Shown: positions 30,656-43,500, counted from the first letter of the stretch. The stretch is DNA of 64,000 nt from Euglena gracilis (GCA_039621445.1 CP154957.1:310001-374000); one strand, 5' to 3'. Notes: a model not told the origin generated them from the letters alone. Numbers and translations: made by a program.

Positions 30656-31560
30656 TAATTTGGTGTGCAAGTTCCGTATATTGAGAGGCAAATTCCTAAT
30701 TTAATGTGCCGATCCCTAATTTTGAGGTGCAAATTCCTAAACCCCCCAAATAACCCCCCCCCCCAGTGTGTTACTTGGGCACCCGATCTGGGGCCCGGGG
30801 GGGGAGTTGTGTTATTTGGGGTGGTGTTATTTTTACATTGAAAACCAAAGGAAAACAGGGGGGTTTGTTTGAGCGCTCGAAATCGGCCCCCCGAGGGGGG
30901 GGTGTTATTTGGGGGGGTTAATTTGTGTATATGCCTAATTTTGTGTTTCAAATACCTGATTTCGAGTGCAAAATACTGAAATTTGAGTGGAAATCCCTAC
31001 TTTAGTGCGCCAATGCCAATTTTGAGTGGCAAATTCCTAATTAGTCTAAAGGTTCCCTATTTGAGGGGCAAACACCTGATTTTGTGGGCCAATTCCTAAC
31101 TTTGGGTGACAAATGACTGATTGGGATGCAAATTCCTGATTTTGGAGGGAATGCTGATTTCAGGTGAATTATTTATTTTGAAGGGGAAAGCCCAATTTTA
31201 GGTGCAATTCAAGTTTTTGGGTGGCAAATGCCTAATTTGGGGTAAAAATCCTATTTTGGGAAAATGCTAATTTTTGGTGGCACTCCCACTTTTGGGGGGC
31301 AATGCCTAATTGGAGGTGCAAACCTCCAAATTTGGGTTTTGTGAGCCAGTTCCTCGTTTGGAGTGGCACGCCTCCTATTTTGAATGGCACATCCTAAAAG
31401 GTGTTCAAATCCTAATTTTGAGGTAAAATTCTGGAAGCCCATATTTTGGGCAATTTTTTGGGAATGCACTTCAATTTTTTTGGGTTTTGGGGCAATGCTA
31501 TTACAATTTTTGGGGCAAAAGCATTATTTTTGGGTGAAAAAGCCCTATGGTGAAATGCAA
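30655..31560 (+). repeat. Degenerate array of GCAAATTCCTAATTTT units
   Basis: About 25-30 imperfect units of 20-35 bp built on GGCAAATTCCTAATTTTGAG. Each has a variable word (AAATACCTGATTT, CCAATTCCTAACTTT, AAATGCCTAATTT). The periodicity is loose and gives no long open frame. A TA-flanked C-run element (30740-30918) is embedded near the start. Confidence 0.75.
30740..30918. mobile_element. C-run element with AAATAAC ends
   Basis: TAAACCCCCCAAATAACCCC at the left and GTGTTATTTGGGGGGGTTAA at the right. The interior words GGGCACCCGATCTGGGGCCC and GAAAACCAAAGGAAAACAGG are shared with 35788-35995. Confidence 0.65.
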
Positions 31561-33480
31561 TCCAAATTTTTTGGGTTGCCTATCAAAGTTTGGCTTGTGG
31601 AGTGTTTCTTTTATCCTCTTTTTTTGAGCCACACAATCCATTATCACAAAATTTCCTATTTAGAAATGCGTATTTTGGGCATTTTTTTTGGTTTATTTTG
31701 ATTTTTTGAAAAAAAAACCATTTAGCCTTTTTGTTGGCCAGGCATATACCATACAGGCCTTTGTCTTTAGATCCATTATTTTTTTTGGGTGAAATCCCTC
31801 AGTATGATTGATTGGATTGGTTGAAAATCCTCTTCCATCAATACCCCCCCCCCTAAAGTGGCCACCGAGGGGGGATTGGGAGGGAGACTGATGAAAAAGC
31901 CTCTACCTCCATCTGACCTACCCCAGGGGAGGGGGGGGGGGTCCCAACGAAATTTTTGAGCCCAGAGGTCCCGGGGAGTGTCGGGGGGGGGGGGGGGGGG
32001 CAATTTGACTGTACAGGTTCATGACATAGAGGTAAAGGTTTTCAACCTCCACCTCAACCTTTGTCCAGCCCTGAAATTGGCCATTTTTTTGCCACATATC
32101 TCTGATAACAATTTTTGAAACCACCCACCCGGATAATATTTCTCGTTTCTGACCTAATTGGACATGTTTTGGTGCAAATTTGCCAAATTTGAGGCATGTG
32201 TAATTTATTATTATATGGAAATTATTATTATCATGAATATGGAAATTTGAGGCATATTTTTTATGGCCCTTTTTGGTGCCATTTTATGGCATTTTATGGA
32301 CGCAGAGGTGCCCCTCGAACTCGACCGGTCCGGTTGAGTTCGCAACTTGACAAGGGGGTCCCGCGGGACCCCCCCCCCTGTGCCTGGGTCCCCTACCTCT
32401 ATGTCACCTCTATGTCACTCAAATGGCCAACCCTGACCAAATCCAGGGGAAATCGCTCCAGCAAAAATCTCATGTGAAAAGGCATCTTTATAGTCCAAAA
32501 ATGATGTTTATGGGACGTTTGAGGTCATTTGAGATGGGTAGTCTCAGAGGTCAGCAAAATTTTTGATCTTGGTTGATTTCAGGTTTGGTTGGTAATTGGG
32601 AAGGGGGGGCCTGGTTAATCCGACCCCAAAAACTTCCACAAATGCCATCCCCCCACTCTGGATGACCCTCCCCAATTGCAATTTGGGTACGGACGCAGAG
32701 ATGGGTCCAAACATGCCCAAATTTGACCCAGGCCGCAAAACCTCCAAAATGGCTCGGTTTGAACTTCTGCCGATTTGGCTATGTAGAGCTCTCCAGGATC
32801 TTCCCAAAAATGCACAAAAATTGATCTCCAAAATGGGGGTACCCCCTTTGGCCCCCTTTTGGCCCCCCTTTTCGCCTCCCTCATGGGTCACAAGGGATTT
32901 GGTCATCCAGTTGGGGACCCCCAGACCCCTCCCCCCTTGAAATTTTTGTATTTTCAATGGCATCTTTTGCTTCAAAAACCTCTCAAAATTGAATTTTGAA
33001 AGGTGTGAAAAAATGGGGTTTGGGGGAGCTTTTGGGGGGACCTCCAATATGGGTCCCAAAATGGGTCCCAGGCGCTCCGCTCGGGGGCAGGGCAGAATGG
33101 GAGTCATCCAAACAGGCAGGGTGGTGGGGGGGGTCGACCCCCCCACCCCCTGCATGGTGGGTGGGGGGTTGACCCCCCCATTAAGTGCAAACTTAGAGCC
33201 TCCTCGCCGGGGGGGGGGTACCGCACCCCCCCCCCCTCAAAATAACAAAATCCCTTTGTGTTGACAACAAACTCGGGGGGCTAAGTCTTTTTTGTTGGTC
33301 ATTTTGACTGGGTTGTTCTTGCCACTGTATGGAAATGTCATGGGCAGAGGGAAAATTTTGCTAAAAAGTGGCAAAAAAAACAGAGAATTTGCTCCGTAAT
33401 TTTTACATATTCACCCCCGACTGGGGGGGAGCCATTTGGGTGGGTTTTGGCCGGTTTCGGGATAATTTGGACAAAATGGG
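31561..33480. other. No gene recognised; scattered repeat words
   Basis: T-rich and C-run DNA. AGGTAAAGGTT/CAACCTCCACC inverted words lie near 32025-32055. 32935-33070 repeats part of 28120-28260. Open frames here lack motifs and are antisense to each other. Confidence 0.35.
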
Positions 33481-33489
33481 GGTTAAAAG

Positions 33490-34160
33490 TCGGCGAAGTT
33501 GACCCATTAGTACGTTAGAGTGGGTAGTCGGCAGATTAGTCGGCCGACTTCCCACTACCTCCGCAACCTGTCTCGCCGACAAGCTACCGACCAGGGCTAC
33601 TCGGCCGACCAATTGGATAGTCGGCTGACTAGTCGGCTGACCACCCACTATCTCCCGAGTCTATTGTCTGCGGCTGCGGTTTACAGTTTGGTGTTTCACC
33701 CTGACTCCCTCAATCCTTTGCGCTGATTTTTTTTCCAATGGGGGGATTGTCTGATCACCATGAAAAGAGGAACTTCTGATCACTTCTCTCACGTTTTTTC
33801 CTTCCCCTATTTACAAATGTTATTTGTGCAGAACAAACCTGTGTTTTTATCTGTAGGTGTTTATATTGGTGCAGGGCATCCATTTGGCCACATCCGAACC
33901 ATTTCTGGGTGATTTGGGCCAGCCAGAGACCATTTTTATGACCGTCGACAAGTCTGCTTTGAATTTGTTCATGGAGGGGGGGTCTTAAAAGTCGGCGAAT
34001 TGACCCGTTACTGCATTAGAGTGTGAGTCGGCCGACAACCCACTACCCCCCCATCCACCCGTCTCGCCGACTGGCTACCGACTGGGGCTTGCCGGCTGTC
34101 CAATTGGGTAGTCAGTTGACGAGTTGGCTGACTACCCACTACCCCCCCCCCCAGTCTACG
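33490..34160 (+). repeat. Two copies of a GTCGGCCGAC repeat of about 170 bp
   Basis: AAAAGTCGGCGAA starts copies near 33484 and 33987. Both run through GACCCATTA/GACCCGTTA, AGTCGGC, ACCCACTACC, TCTCGCCGAC, GCTACCGACTGG-like and CACCCACTA words. They are about 500 bp apart with unrelated DNA between them. Confidence 0.7.
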
Positions 34161-35780
34161 CCATTGTGCCGTTAACTGCCCCTTGAGAACGTATGCTTCA
34201 AAAAGCATTGAGATACATTGTCTTTTGGTCAGCCTATTTGATGACAGTTCACTCACCTTGGCACTTGCAGGGCCTGTGCTTGGTTCAGGCCATTCAACCA
34301 ATGACCGTCGTTTGTCTTTTGGCGTCCCATCCAACACATTTCTTCAGCATCCAGCTGCTGTTCCAGACAGGGTAAACCTCTTTCATTCCAACCATAAATG
34401 CCGGTGAAAATTTTTCCAAGAACTGCTCTTTCTATGTGGTTGAGCGTCGGTGTTGGTGGGTGGAAGGGAAGGAGGAAGTGAAATCTCGGTGTCATTGCAT
34501 TCTCAAGTCAATTTTAGAAAAATGAGAAAAAGAAGCAGCAGTGCCTGAAGCATCTAAATTTTAGATTGCTGGACAAGAGGTTTCTGCTGAAGGTGAGCAT
34601 GAGTGCGCAATGTTCATCGGCATATGGGGAATCTGGCAATGGTGGCTATGATACAACCTGGCAGAACAACTCTGCTGTGTGCCAACAACAAATCACCACA
34701 CCAGCATTTTCATGGCAGACCACTTGCAACGCGTCCCAGGTTTGCCAATGTTCATGTCCTTCACTCTAAACGGGGCGACCTCTCTTCAAGTGGCCACCCT
34801 GCATAACCCCTTGGGAAGTTTGCTGAAATATCATTGTGGCAGTTCAGCCTAGCTGGGCCGAGCTGGAGAAAAAGTACCAAGACTGGGCAAAAAATTGTAT
34901 TTTGAGGTTTTTTTGCCACATTTTGCAGTGGCGACCCTCGAGCCCTCAAACCTCGACCCTCGAACCAGCATGTTGATGCTATGCCCCTTGGGTTTGGGGA
35001 AAACAGATTCACTTAGTGACTCTTGGGCGAAGGGATGGGCATTATTTCTCATGCCGCAACCCAAGATCCACCCATCCACTGGAAGACCCGTCCCACAACC
35101 CCTCCCAACTCACCCACTCACCCAGCCCAAAACCACCCGTAATCGACCCAAAAAACTGGGAATTTTTCTGGCTAATTTGGCCTCCGATTGAGTTGAGACT
35201 ACCCGTGGCGCACCCCACCCCTGGGGTGGAAGAGAGTTCAGTAGGGTTCGATACAAAGAGGGTGTAGGATTGAGGAGGGGAGTTGTCCCCCCATTCCCCC
35301 CTCCTGGACCAGAGGGGGGGTCCGGACCGCCACCCCCCCTTCCACAGTGGTACCCGGGACCACCCCAAAAAAGGTCAATTTTTATGCGGCTAATTTTTAT
35401 GCATTTTGGACGGTTTTGGGAGGCAAGAAAATCGGCTACGCATTTCACGTCGGCCAAAATTTCCTTTACCCGGGCCACTGTTTTGGTTCCCCTCTCTCCT
35501 GGACTGTGGGGTCCGACCCCCACCCACCAACCCACTCTCCCAAAATGTCAAGCAAACACAAGGGATCCGGGGGGAGGGGGTGGCTGCTTGCCCATGTGCT
35601 CCAGGCAGGGGCGAAAAATGTGCTGAACCAAAACCCAAAAAGTATGCGCTGAGTATGTGAAATATGCACAAAATATGTGGTTTCTGAAATTGGGCCATCG
35701 GTCATGTTCAGGTGACCACCTGGCAAGTCATTTCAAGCCATTTTTGGGCCAATTTGAGGAGATTTAAGCCAAATGAGGCC
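34161..35780. other. No gene recognised
   Basis: Mixed DNA. The minus strand at 34160-34340 (MLDGTPKDKRRSLVEWPEPS...) and the plus strand at 34600-34800 have protein-like frames, but neither has a motif or a clear splice partner. Confidence 0.3.
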
Positions 35781-35787
35781 CCAACTA

Positions 35788-35995
35788 AACCCCCCCCCAA
35801 ATAACACCCCCCCCCCCCCCCGGTGTGTTGTTTGGGCACCCGAGCTGGGGGTCCAGGGGGGGGGTGTTATTTGGGGGGGGGTGTTATTTTTACAAGGAAA
35901 ACCAAAGGAAAACAGGGGGGGGGTGTTATTTGAAATTCGAAATCGGCCCCTGAGGGGGAGTGTTATTTGGGGGGGGGGTTTTTTTTGGGAGGGGG
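35788..35995. mobile_element. C-run element with AAATAACACC ends
   Basis: TAAACCCCCCCCCAAATAAC at the left and GTGTTATTTGGGGGGG at the right, with two more internal GTGTTATTT words. The interior matches 30740-30918. No TA is visible at the right edge. Confidence 0.65.
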
Positions 35996-36639
35996 GTTTA
36001 CGTCACTCCAATGCTTCAATGCATTGCAGATTCAAGCAATTTTCAGCTGTTGAAAAATGCCTCCGTTCAGCCCGCTTTTTCCAGGTGTTCACAGAGCCCT
36101 TGATTCAGTTGTTTTTTTTTTGGCCGGGGTCGTATGTTCTTGTTTTGCACCGCAAATTAGAACGTTTTGGAAGGAAACAAAAGGGCGGCAGATTTCTGGA
36201 CACCCCTGAACCGTGATTTCGGTTGCAAAATGTGGCCATTCTGACAACTCTTCAGAACTGTGAATTTGTCGATTATCTCCCGATTGGAAGATAGTGTGAT
36301 ACCACAAAGCCCGCGGATTCATTCACAAGCTCTTTTCGGAACTGCCCAATGCTGTTCTTGCAATTTGAATTGGAACCTTCGAATGCCACCCACGAGGGCT
36401 GTTTTTCTTCATGCGGTTTTGAGACACATGTTTTCATCCAAAAATGGGGCCTGAAAATGACCCCAAAACGGCCATACTTTTGGAAACATTTGAGATTGTG
36501 CAATTGCGCAAGGCAAGTGCACTTTTATGAGCAAAGTGCGAAGTAGATCGCCTGAAATATTCTTTGTATTTTTATGTTTTTTAATCAATATCATGGTCCA
36601 ATCAGGTATTTGCTGAAGGGATTGTAGCACCCGGGGGGG

Positions 36640-36970
36640 GGGGGGGGGTGGACTGCAGCAAGTCCAACTTTTGTTTGTGGAAATCCTCAGTGGACCCCCA
36701 GGGGTCTGCTGGCAGGGAGTGGAATTTTTTTTCAGTCATCTTGTGCAGTGCCAAAAAAATTATGCACTCCCAAAACTTGCCAAAAAAGTCCATTTTTGGC
36801 CCATTTTGGGGATTCTTTTTGGGAAGAAATCAGCCAAAACCCCATTAAAAACCTCATTTCCACCTCGGCGTGCAGTGCCGGAGGAATTTTTTTTCTTTGT
36901 CTGAGAGAATCCCCCATCTCGCAGACCCCCCCCCGAAGGGGGAAGGGGGGTCTACCTAGTGGCTTTTTTT
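36640..36970 (+). repeat. Dispersed TGGACTGCAGCA... repeat, copy 1
   Basis: GGACTGCAGCAAGTCC at the start, TCAGCCAAAACCCCATTAAA in the middle and TTTTTTTCCAGTGTCT near the end. Copies at 46612-46975 and 62270-62720 keep the same order, with the middle word as TCAGCCAAAACCCTATTAAA and TCAGCCAAGAAAACCCACTA. Confidence 0.7.
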
Positions 36971-37262
36971 CCAGTGTCTCACAAAATGGCCAGCCAGTGT
37001 ACCCTAGCCTGGTCCAAATCCTGTTGCATCATAAATTATATGATTATTCTCATCTTTTTTTAATTCAATTGCATGATTTTTTGCAGACAGAGGTTGCAAT
37101 TTCTTAAACCTCTCCAAATCAGAAGCTTGTACACCCCGGTAAGCTTGGAGGAATTTGTATGCAAGTGTTGCATTGTCCCCCCTTTTGGCCTGGCATATTT
37201 TTCAGAAAATTTGTTGCATTCCCGACCCCATTTGGTACACATAGCAAGGTTGGGCTCAGTTT

Positions 37263-37591
37263 ATGAAAGGGGTCGTCGCCTTCGGGTCGAGGGGGATAGC
37301 ACCACTCGGCTTGCAGGGGCCAGCGCCATCGGCCGGGGGCCCTGAGGACCGCTTCTCCAGCCTGGCCGCCATGGAGGTGGTGGAGGGCGCTGCCCCCCAG
37401 CCGATCCGCTACCACACCGTCACGCAGTGCGACGCCTTCTGGCCACTCAGCGTGGAGCAGTACCACTGGCAGGAGTATCAGGCCCAAGGGGCCTCGCTGT
37501 GGCGGCACACCCCCGCGGCCCAGCACCAGTGCGCGGCGGCGGCGGCGGCCATGCCCCACTCGCTGGGGGCGAGCGCCAGCAGCAGCCCGAG
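37263..37591 (+). CDS. NUP98-like exon with GLEBS motif
   Basis: Encodes an FG dipeptide (VAFGSRG), then a segment that aligns residue by residue with GLEBS motifs: VTQCDAFWPLSVEQYHWQEY followed by QAQG, like the family pattern (I/V)(S/T)xMxxYxxKSxEELRxEDYQ. Ser, Glu, Trp, Tyr and Gln of that pattern are kept. An Ala/Ser-rich stretch follows. GC content jumps relative to both flanks. The first in-frame Met is at 37263; a second is at 37372; an upstream exon is possible because AG|G sites precede both. The donor is CCCGAG|GTCCAA at 37591. Confidence 0.7.
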
Positions 37592-40500
37592 GTCCAAGGC
37601 AGGCTTCCGTTCAGCCCCAGAGGTAGACGGAGGCCTGGCGGTGACTGGCCCTGGCCCGCCGCCAAAGGGCCGAGCTCTTGGCGTCCCACAAGGCCCCCCA
37701 AATGGAGAACCCCCTGCCGTCTGCCAACATTCCACCACCCTTTTTTGGGGCCGCTGATGGCCCTAATCCATCATGGCAACTCCCCTCTGCTCCTCCTGTT
37801 TCTCTGGCGGTCTCTGCTGACTCAAACCCATGGTTCCGGCCAGCGATTGCAAGGCACTGTTCGTGCTCCGCTGGGTTTGCAACAACATGCTTGCTGGGCA
37901 TTTGTTTGCCCAGGCAATCTGAGTACAAAAGAAGTTGGCATGCTTTTGATTGATAGATATTACAAAGACAAACTAAGATCGAGAATCAATTTTTCGAGTC
38001 GCAGCTGACACCCATCAAAATGCGCATATTTTTGTTTTCTTTTTCTTCAGTGGAATGTATTTCTAAGTTGTCTTTCAGTTGGTTGGTGGCTGGCCCAAAT
38101 GGGGATGTAAGCGTTCGTGGCTGTTGGATCAAGCAGAAACACGATGAACTTCAATGACTCCAACAGCATTGTCCCACATGTGCTATCCACAGTGCTCTCC
38201 TCCCAGGACAGCAATCGCTGCAACTCAGCACCCCAGTCCTTTCCCGGTCCCCAATCCTGGCCCTGCCTTCGCCCCAAGTGTCCCCTCTCCCAAAAGGGCC
38301 GTTTCTCAATGGGTCCCCATCATGTAATCATTTGGTCACTGGCCGACCCTATCTTGGGGGGGGGGTCGGGGTTTTGGTCCAACCCCCTTTGATTCATCCA
38401 GCACCTGGATGGGAACCAGATATTTTTTGAAACTTTCGTGACCTGGGGGGAGGGTGGGGATTGGGCTGAGTGTGTTCCCCACCGGGTGGGATTTTCCTCT
38501 ATTTTCGGCGCTTTGCAGCAATTTTTTTTGGGACCCCCCAAAAGATTCAACCGTGGTCAACCCAAACGTGGTCCCCCCGAGCCCCCCCCCCCCCAGGGGG
38601 TCCCATGACCCAAAAACCTCACGGACCCTCACGGGTCCGGACCCACCCAAAAACCTCTGATGGGGACAGAAGAAATGGGGGTCTGTCGTACCCATCCACG
38701 TGAGGGTTTGGAAGCGAAAACCACAGCGAACCACCGAAGCATCCTTTGACTTGCCCCTCTTTTGGCCCCAGTCCCCACCCTGAATTTGCATCCAGCCATT
38801 ATGCAATCCATCTGTTTCACAAGGACAGCAAAGCCCTTTGCAACATGGCCAGCCCCTTTGGTGTGCATTTTTTTTTTACCAACCCCGGAGGGCTCAATTC
38901 CAGACTTCCAAAAACTAACCCCCCCCCCCCAAATAACCTGGCAGGGTGCCAGGTTATTGGAACCAACTTTTGCCCCCCCCCGCCAGGTTATTTGGGCACT
39001 TTTTTCAGAATTTCGCCTAAAAAGGGGGGTGCCAAGTCACGTAAACCATCTTTTTTGCCCCTCCCCCCGCCAAGTTATTCGGCCCCCCGCCAGGAGCAAG
39101 GACCCCGCCAGGTTATTTGGGGGGGGGGTTTAGCAAATCATTTTCCTTTTGAAAAACCAGCCAGTCAACTTGCTACGGAGGGAGGTCCCACCCTGGATTT
39201 CAGGGAAAGTTGACGACAAATGTGAAAAAAATCAGGATTAAATTTTTTTGCCGGTGGTTTTGTTTGCCGGCCCGATACACTCTTTCCAGACATATCTTGG
39301 TTGGGCATTTCAAAATAGTCCAAGTCCACCTCTTTTTCCCCTTCTGAAACACCAGCATTCGCTCAAAGGGAGGTGTTTGTTTTGCATATGTCTTTTAAGT
39401 GAGATTTATGCTTCTCTTGGGCAACCTGAGAGAATCCAGTGGTGTTCATGAACATAAACGTGCACACTTCCTCCTACGTTGGTTGAAACGTGGCCCTGTG
39501 GCAGCTTTGCGCCACCTCCCCCGTTCCTCTCCGGGACGCCAACCTTCGGAGCCCCCTCCCCACCTCCCCCACCAATGGCGCCCCCAATGGGCCCCGCCCC
39601 CTTCAGTGCCCCACCGCCTCCCCCGCCCCCGCCACCCCCGCCCGCGAAGAGGGGGCCCCGGATGGGCAATCCGACCGAAGCGGCCCGACCGCCTGACCAA
39701 GCCCCCCCGCCCCCGCCCCCGCCCCCCGGTGGCTCCTTTGTCCCCCCTCCCCCGGCGGCGGCTGTCCCTGCACCAGCTGCGGTGGACGTGGGTGACATGC
39801 TGTCGTGCCCCTTTGGGAACAACACCGTCTTCCATCCCTGGCAGGTCTGCTGCTCAGGTGATTCGCCAGTGCTCTGTTGGCCCCAGTGGATTTGTTAAAG
39901 CAGGAGTTTCTATTTTGATTGTCCAAAAGTATACAACATATTTGTGCAATTGCACAGGGGCCTTGTTGACCGTTTGCACAGAGGGGAAATTGATAGCTGC
40001 AATTTCCCTGCAATTTGCCGCAATTTTTTGACAATTTTTCAATACAAACCTGAAATGGAAGGCGAAATGAGTTCTGGCCATTCCTTGAACGGGAACCCAG
40101 GTGCTTTTTTGTTATGTTGTTGCAAATTTGCCAACTTTTACAAATTTTGACAATGTTTGACAATTTCTGGGCCTTTTTTTTTAGTTTTCACCCCAATTTC
40201 TGCTGGGAATAATTCTGATTTTGTGCTTAGTCGGGTGCCTACCCCACGGGGGGGGGGTGCTAGGGGCAGGCACCCTATAGCACCCATCCGACCCCCCCCC
40301 GGGGGGGGGGGAGGGTTTTGGGAGGTGCCTGCCCATAGCAGGCACCCCCCTCCGACCCCGGCGCCAAAGGTGCCGGGGGCCCGGAAAAGGCCATTTTTAA
40401 TGAAAATTTTCTGGTTCCCCCTCTGGACCCCCCCCCCCGGGGGTGTGTCTGCTAGGGGCAGGCACCCTATAGCACCCCCCCTCCCCCCCGGTCGGTAAGC

Positions 40501-43500
40501 ACAAGGCTCCCATCTTTGGAACAGATTATATCTGGGACCAAAATTTTTGGCAAGTTTCGCCAGTGGATTTTTCACCAAAACACTCCATATTTCCAGTATC
40601 CAAATTACAAAAATCATGTCTTGGGACCTTTTTGTTGGAAAAAGATGTGAATAACGGCTCAAAATTTTCACCTATGTTGAATGAACCTACAGTCCGGACA
40701 AAAATGACGGGAAACAAAAATGACGGGGAAAAAATGATGGGAAAAAGATGATGGGAAATTTTCGATTTTGGAAAAATCAATGGTGCACATCCTCAGCATG
40801 CCGACTGCAGTCGACTGGTGGGCAGTGATATTCTCATTGTGGTCATTCCAAAGAACATGACACACGTTTTTCAACCTGCTGACCAGTTCATCATCGCGTC
40901 CTTGAAAGCGTTCACCCAACAAGCATGGGACAACTGGGTGGAAGAAACGTTTGCCCAGCACTCAAACGATGAGGCAGTTGCAGAGTTAATGGTCTCCCAT
41001 ATGCCCACCCTCCGTCGGCACAAATATGCCCTTGTTGCCGAGCACGGCATTTGGCATAATTTTGGGACTAAATATGCAATTTCTGCATTCAGCGTGCTTG
41101 CGCTAATTTTTTGTGGGTTGCTTGCGAGGGAGGATTGGTGCATGACCGGTGCCAAATGCTGCCTGGAGCCCGAATGGCCACAGTGTCCGTGGCCATTCGG
41201 GCGTCTTGCTTTTTTGCTGCGTCTCAATACTCCTTGTATTCAAGAACAGTCCCCTTGAAATTGGACATTCCAAAGGGTGTAAACCCCCCCCCCTAATAGA
41301 AGCACGGGTGCGCTTATAGGGGACCGCCGCCTCCGGCGGCGGGGGGCGCTTCTATTTGGACCCTATCTGCGCGATTTTTGTTGATTTCCTTTAGAAATCC
41401 CATCAAAATGGGGGGTGCGCTTGTAGCGGACCGCCGCCTTCGGCGGCGGGGGTGCGCCTTTATTTGGACCCTGCGCTTGTAGCGGCCCCGTGCTTCTATT
41501 AGGGGGGGTTTAGGAAAGGTACGGGGGGCGGAAATGATGGGAAAAATTGGGTGTTTTCCCATCATTCTTGTTTCCCGTCATTTTTGTCCGGACTGTATGT
41601 GAAATTTCTTTAAGTCCCCTCCAGCAGAATTGCACCAATTCCCAAAACCTGAATTTCCGTAGTTTTTACGCAATTTTTCGACAATTTCTGCAATTTCTGC
41701 ATTTTGCCGCAATTTTTCCGAAGGCCTCTGATGTCAATTCCCCCCTCCCGCCGTTTGGTATGAGCAACCCCCCCCCTTTTTTTAAAGCAGCCACTTAAGT
41801 TTGGCCGAGTTTGACCAAAAATTAGGCCTGACATAAATCAGAACCAAAGTTGTGCGTATTTTAATCGAATCCAAACCCTAACCATTCCAACCTTGCAATG
41901 ACCCCAAACTCGCACCCACTCCAACGGCGAAAATGGCCATACCCACCAGTTTTCGGCTTTCCTTGGGGATTATAGAAGTGGAACCCCTGCCCCTGGTGGG
42001 ACCCCCCCTTTGGGCCCACCAATAAAGTCCTTTTTCTTTCCCTGGTTGGGCACCCTGGAAAATGGTATGTGAGATTTGATGCTCCCAAAAGCAGGTCCCC
42101 AAGCCCTCTCTCCATAGGAATGGTTGGATTCGCCATTTGGATGAACCCTATCCCCAATTTAAGCAACCGGTTGCCTAGAATTGAATTTGGTTTTCAGCCA
42201 ACTGCCCCATGGACCAAATCCCGAAATCGGACATCACTCTACACAGGTCCTAAAAGTGCAAAGAAGAAGTGGCAACAATTTATCAAATCAGTTCTTAAAT
42301 ATGTTCCACAGAAGGTGCAAAAAGGGGCACCAAAATCATTGGAGCCGATCTAGAGAAATGAGTGAAATGTAGAAATGAATTGTAGAATGTGCATTGTTGC
42401 AAATTGTTTGCTTTTGATCTGGTATTCCCCAGAGTCTTCTGGCGTTTTCCCTGCATTTCTCAGGGATTGTTTAGTTTTGGGTTGACCAAAATTTGGGCGT
42501 TGGTCAATTCGGTACCAAGGGCTGCTCAAAAAATGGTACGGGGGGGGGGGGCAGTCTGCAGCTTACCAACCAATGCACGATGCTTCCTACGGCTGCTCTC
42601 TGGCACTGGGATGTGGCCAGGGGATTTGCATTTCTTGAGGACGCTGCCCCAGCCCTGCCTTCCAGCCAGGGGTTTTTTTTAGTCTTGGACCCCCTCCCCC
42701 GGGGGGGGTGGGGGGCGGGGGGGTATATCTTTTTTGTCGCCTAAGGCGCCGAAAATTTTGAAAAGGGGGCTATTTTGAGCATTTTCGCGCAAAAGTGGGC
42801 GGGTCCGGGCACCCCCCCCCCCCCCCCGGGGGGCGCCACTGTGGGTGTGTGTGTGGGTGGTGTCCGCCCCCCTCCCCCCCCCGGTCTTAAAAAAAACCCC
42901 TGCTTCCAGCAACGTCCGTGCGAGGGGAGGTGGGTATTCACTCCACCTGCTCTGGCCAGTCAAGCAAAAAAAAATGCATCCAATATCTCATTTGACCGAT
43001 ACTTCCCAATTGCTGACTATAAAAACGAGAATCGGTTTTTTTTGGCTGATTACAGAGGGTCAATTTTTTTTTCTTCACCAAACGCTGCCCACTTCGCCCA
43101 GGCACTCCTCACAGCAGTGTCCGTGTTGCTTTTGCCTGCCAGCCATGCCCCCCACCCTCGCCCCCACAGGTGCCCAGCGACGCCCCCTTGTCGGCCGTCT
43201 GCCCTGGTGTTGATGGCGGCCGCACTGCTCCACGGCGCCGCGGTGCCAATGCTGCTGGCCCCAGGGCCACCGACACGCCGGGCAGCATCATGCAGTCCCA
43301 ACCAGGCGCGTCGCAGCTCCCCCCAAACGCAGCCTGCGATGATTCCGCATTATATGGATGTCGTTCCTGAAGATATGGATTTGGATTGGGTTAATTAATT
43401 GTCATATGAATCCCGGAGCTCAAAAGACCGACCTTTGCGTTTTTGTTCAACCCCATTTTGGATGCATTTTTGTGCTTTTTTTATTTTGAGAGGTGTTGGC

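Larger units (their letters stand above)
40690..41595 (+). mobile_element. pogo/Tigger-type DNA transposon remnant with TIRs and TA duplication
   Basis: Left end CAGTCCGGACAAAAATGACG (40690) and right end CGTCATTTTTGTCCGGACTG (to 41595) are inverted repeats of 34 bp with one mismatch. TA lies directly outside both ends (40688-40689 and 41596-41597). The terminal sequence, the TA target and the enclosed DDE fragment agree with the pogo/Tigger branch of Tc1/mariner. At 906 bp it is too short for a whole transposase. A C-run MITE (41282-41510) is nested in its right half. It lies in the NUP98 intron. Confidence 0.9.

Noticed and set aside
35225-35275. tRNA-like B box (AGGGTTCGATAC)
   Set aside because: No cloverleaf or A box can be formed around it.
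39479-39898. Formin FH1 domain
   Set aside because: Poly-proline alone is weak evidence, no FH2 exon is found, and the splice phase joins it to NUP98-type exons. The possibility is kept as an alternative in the exon entry.
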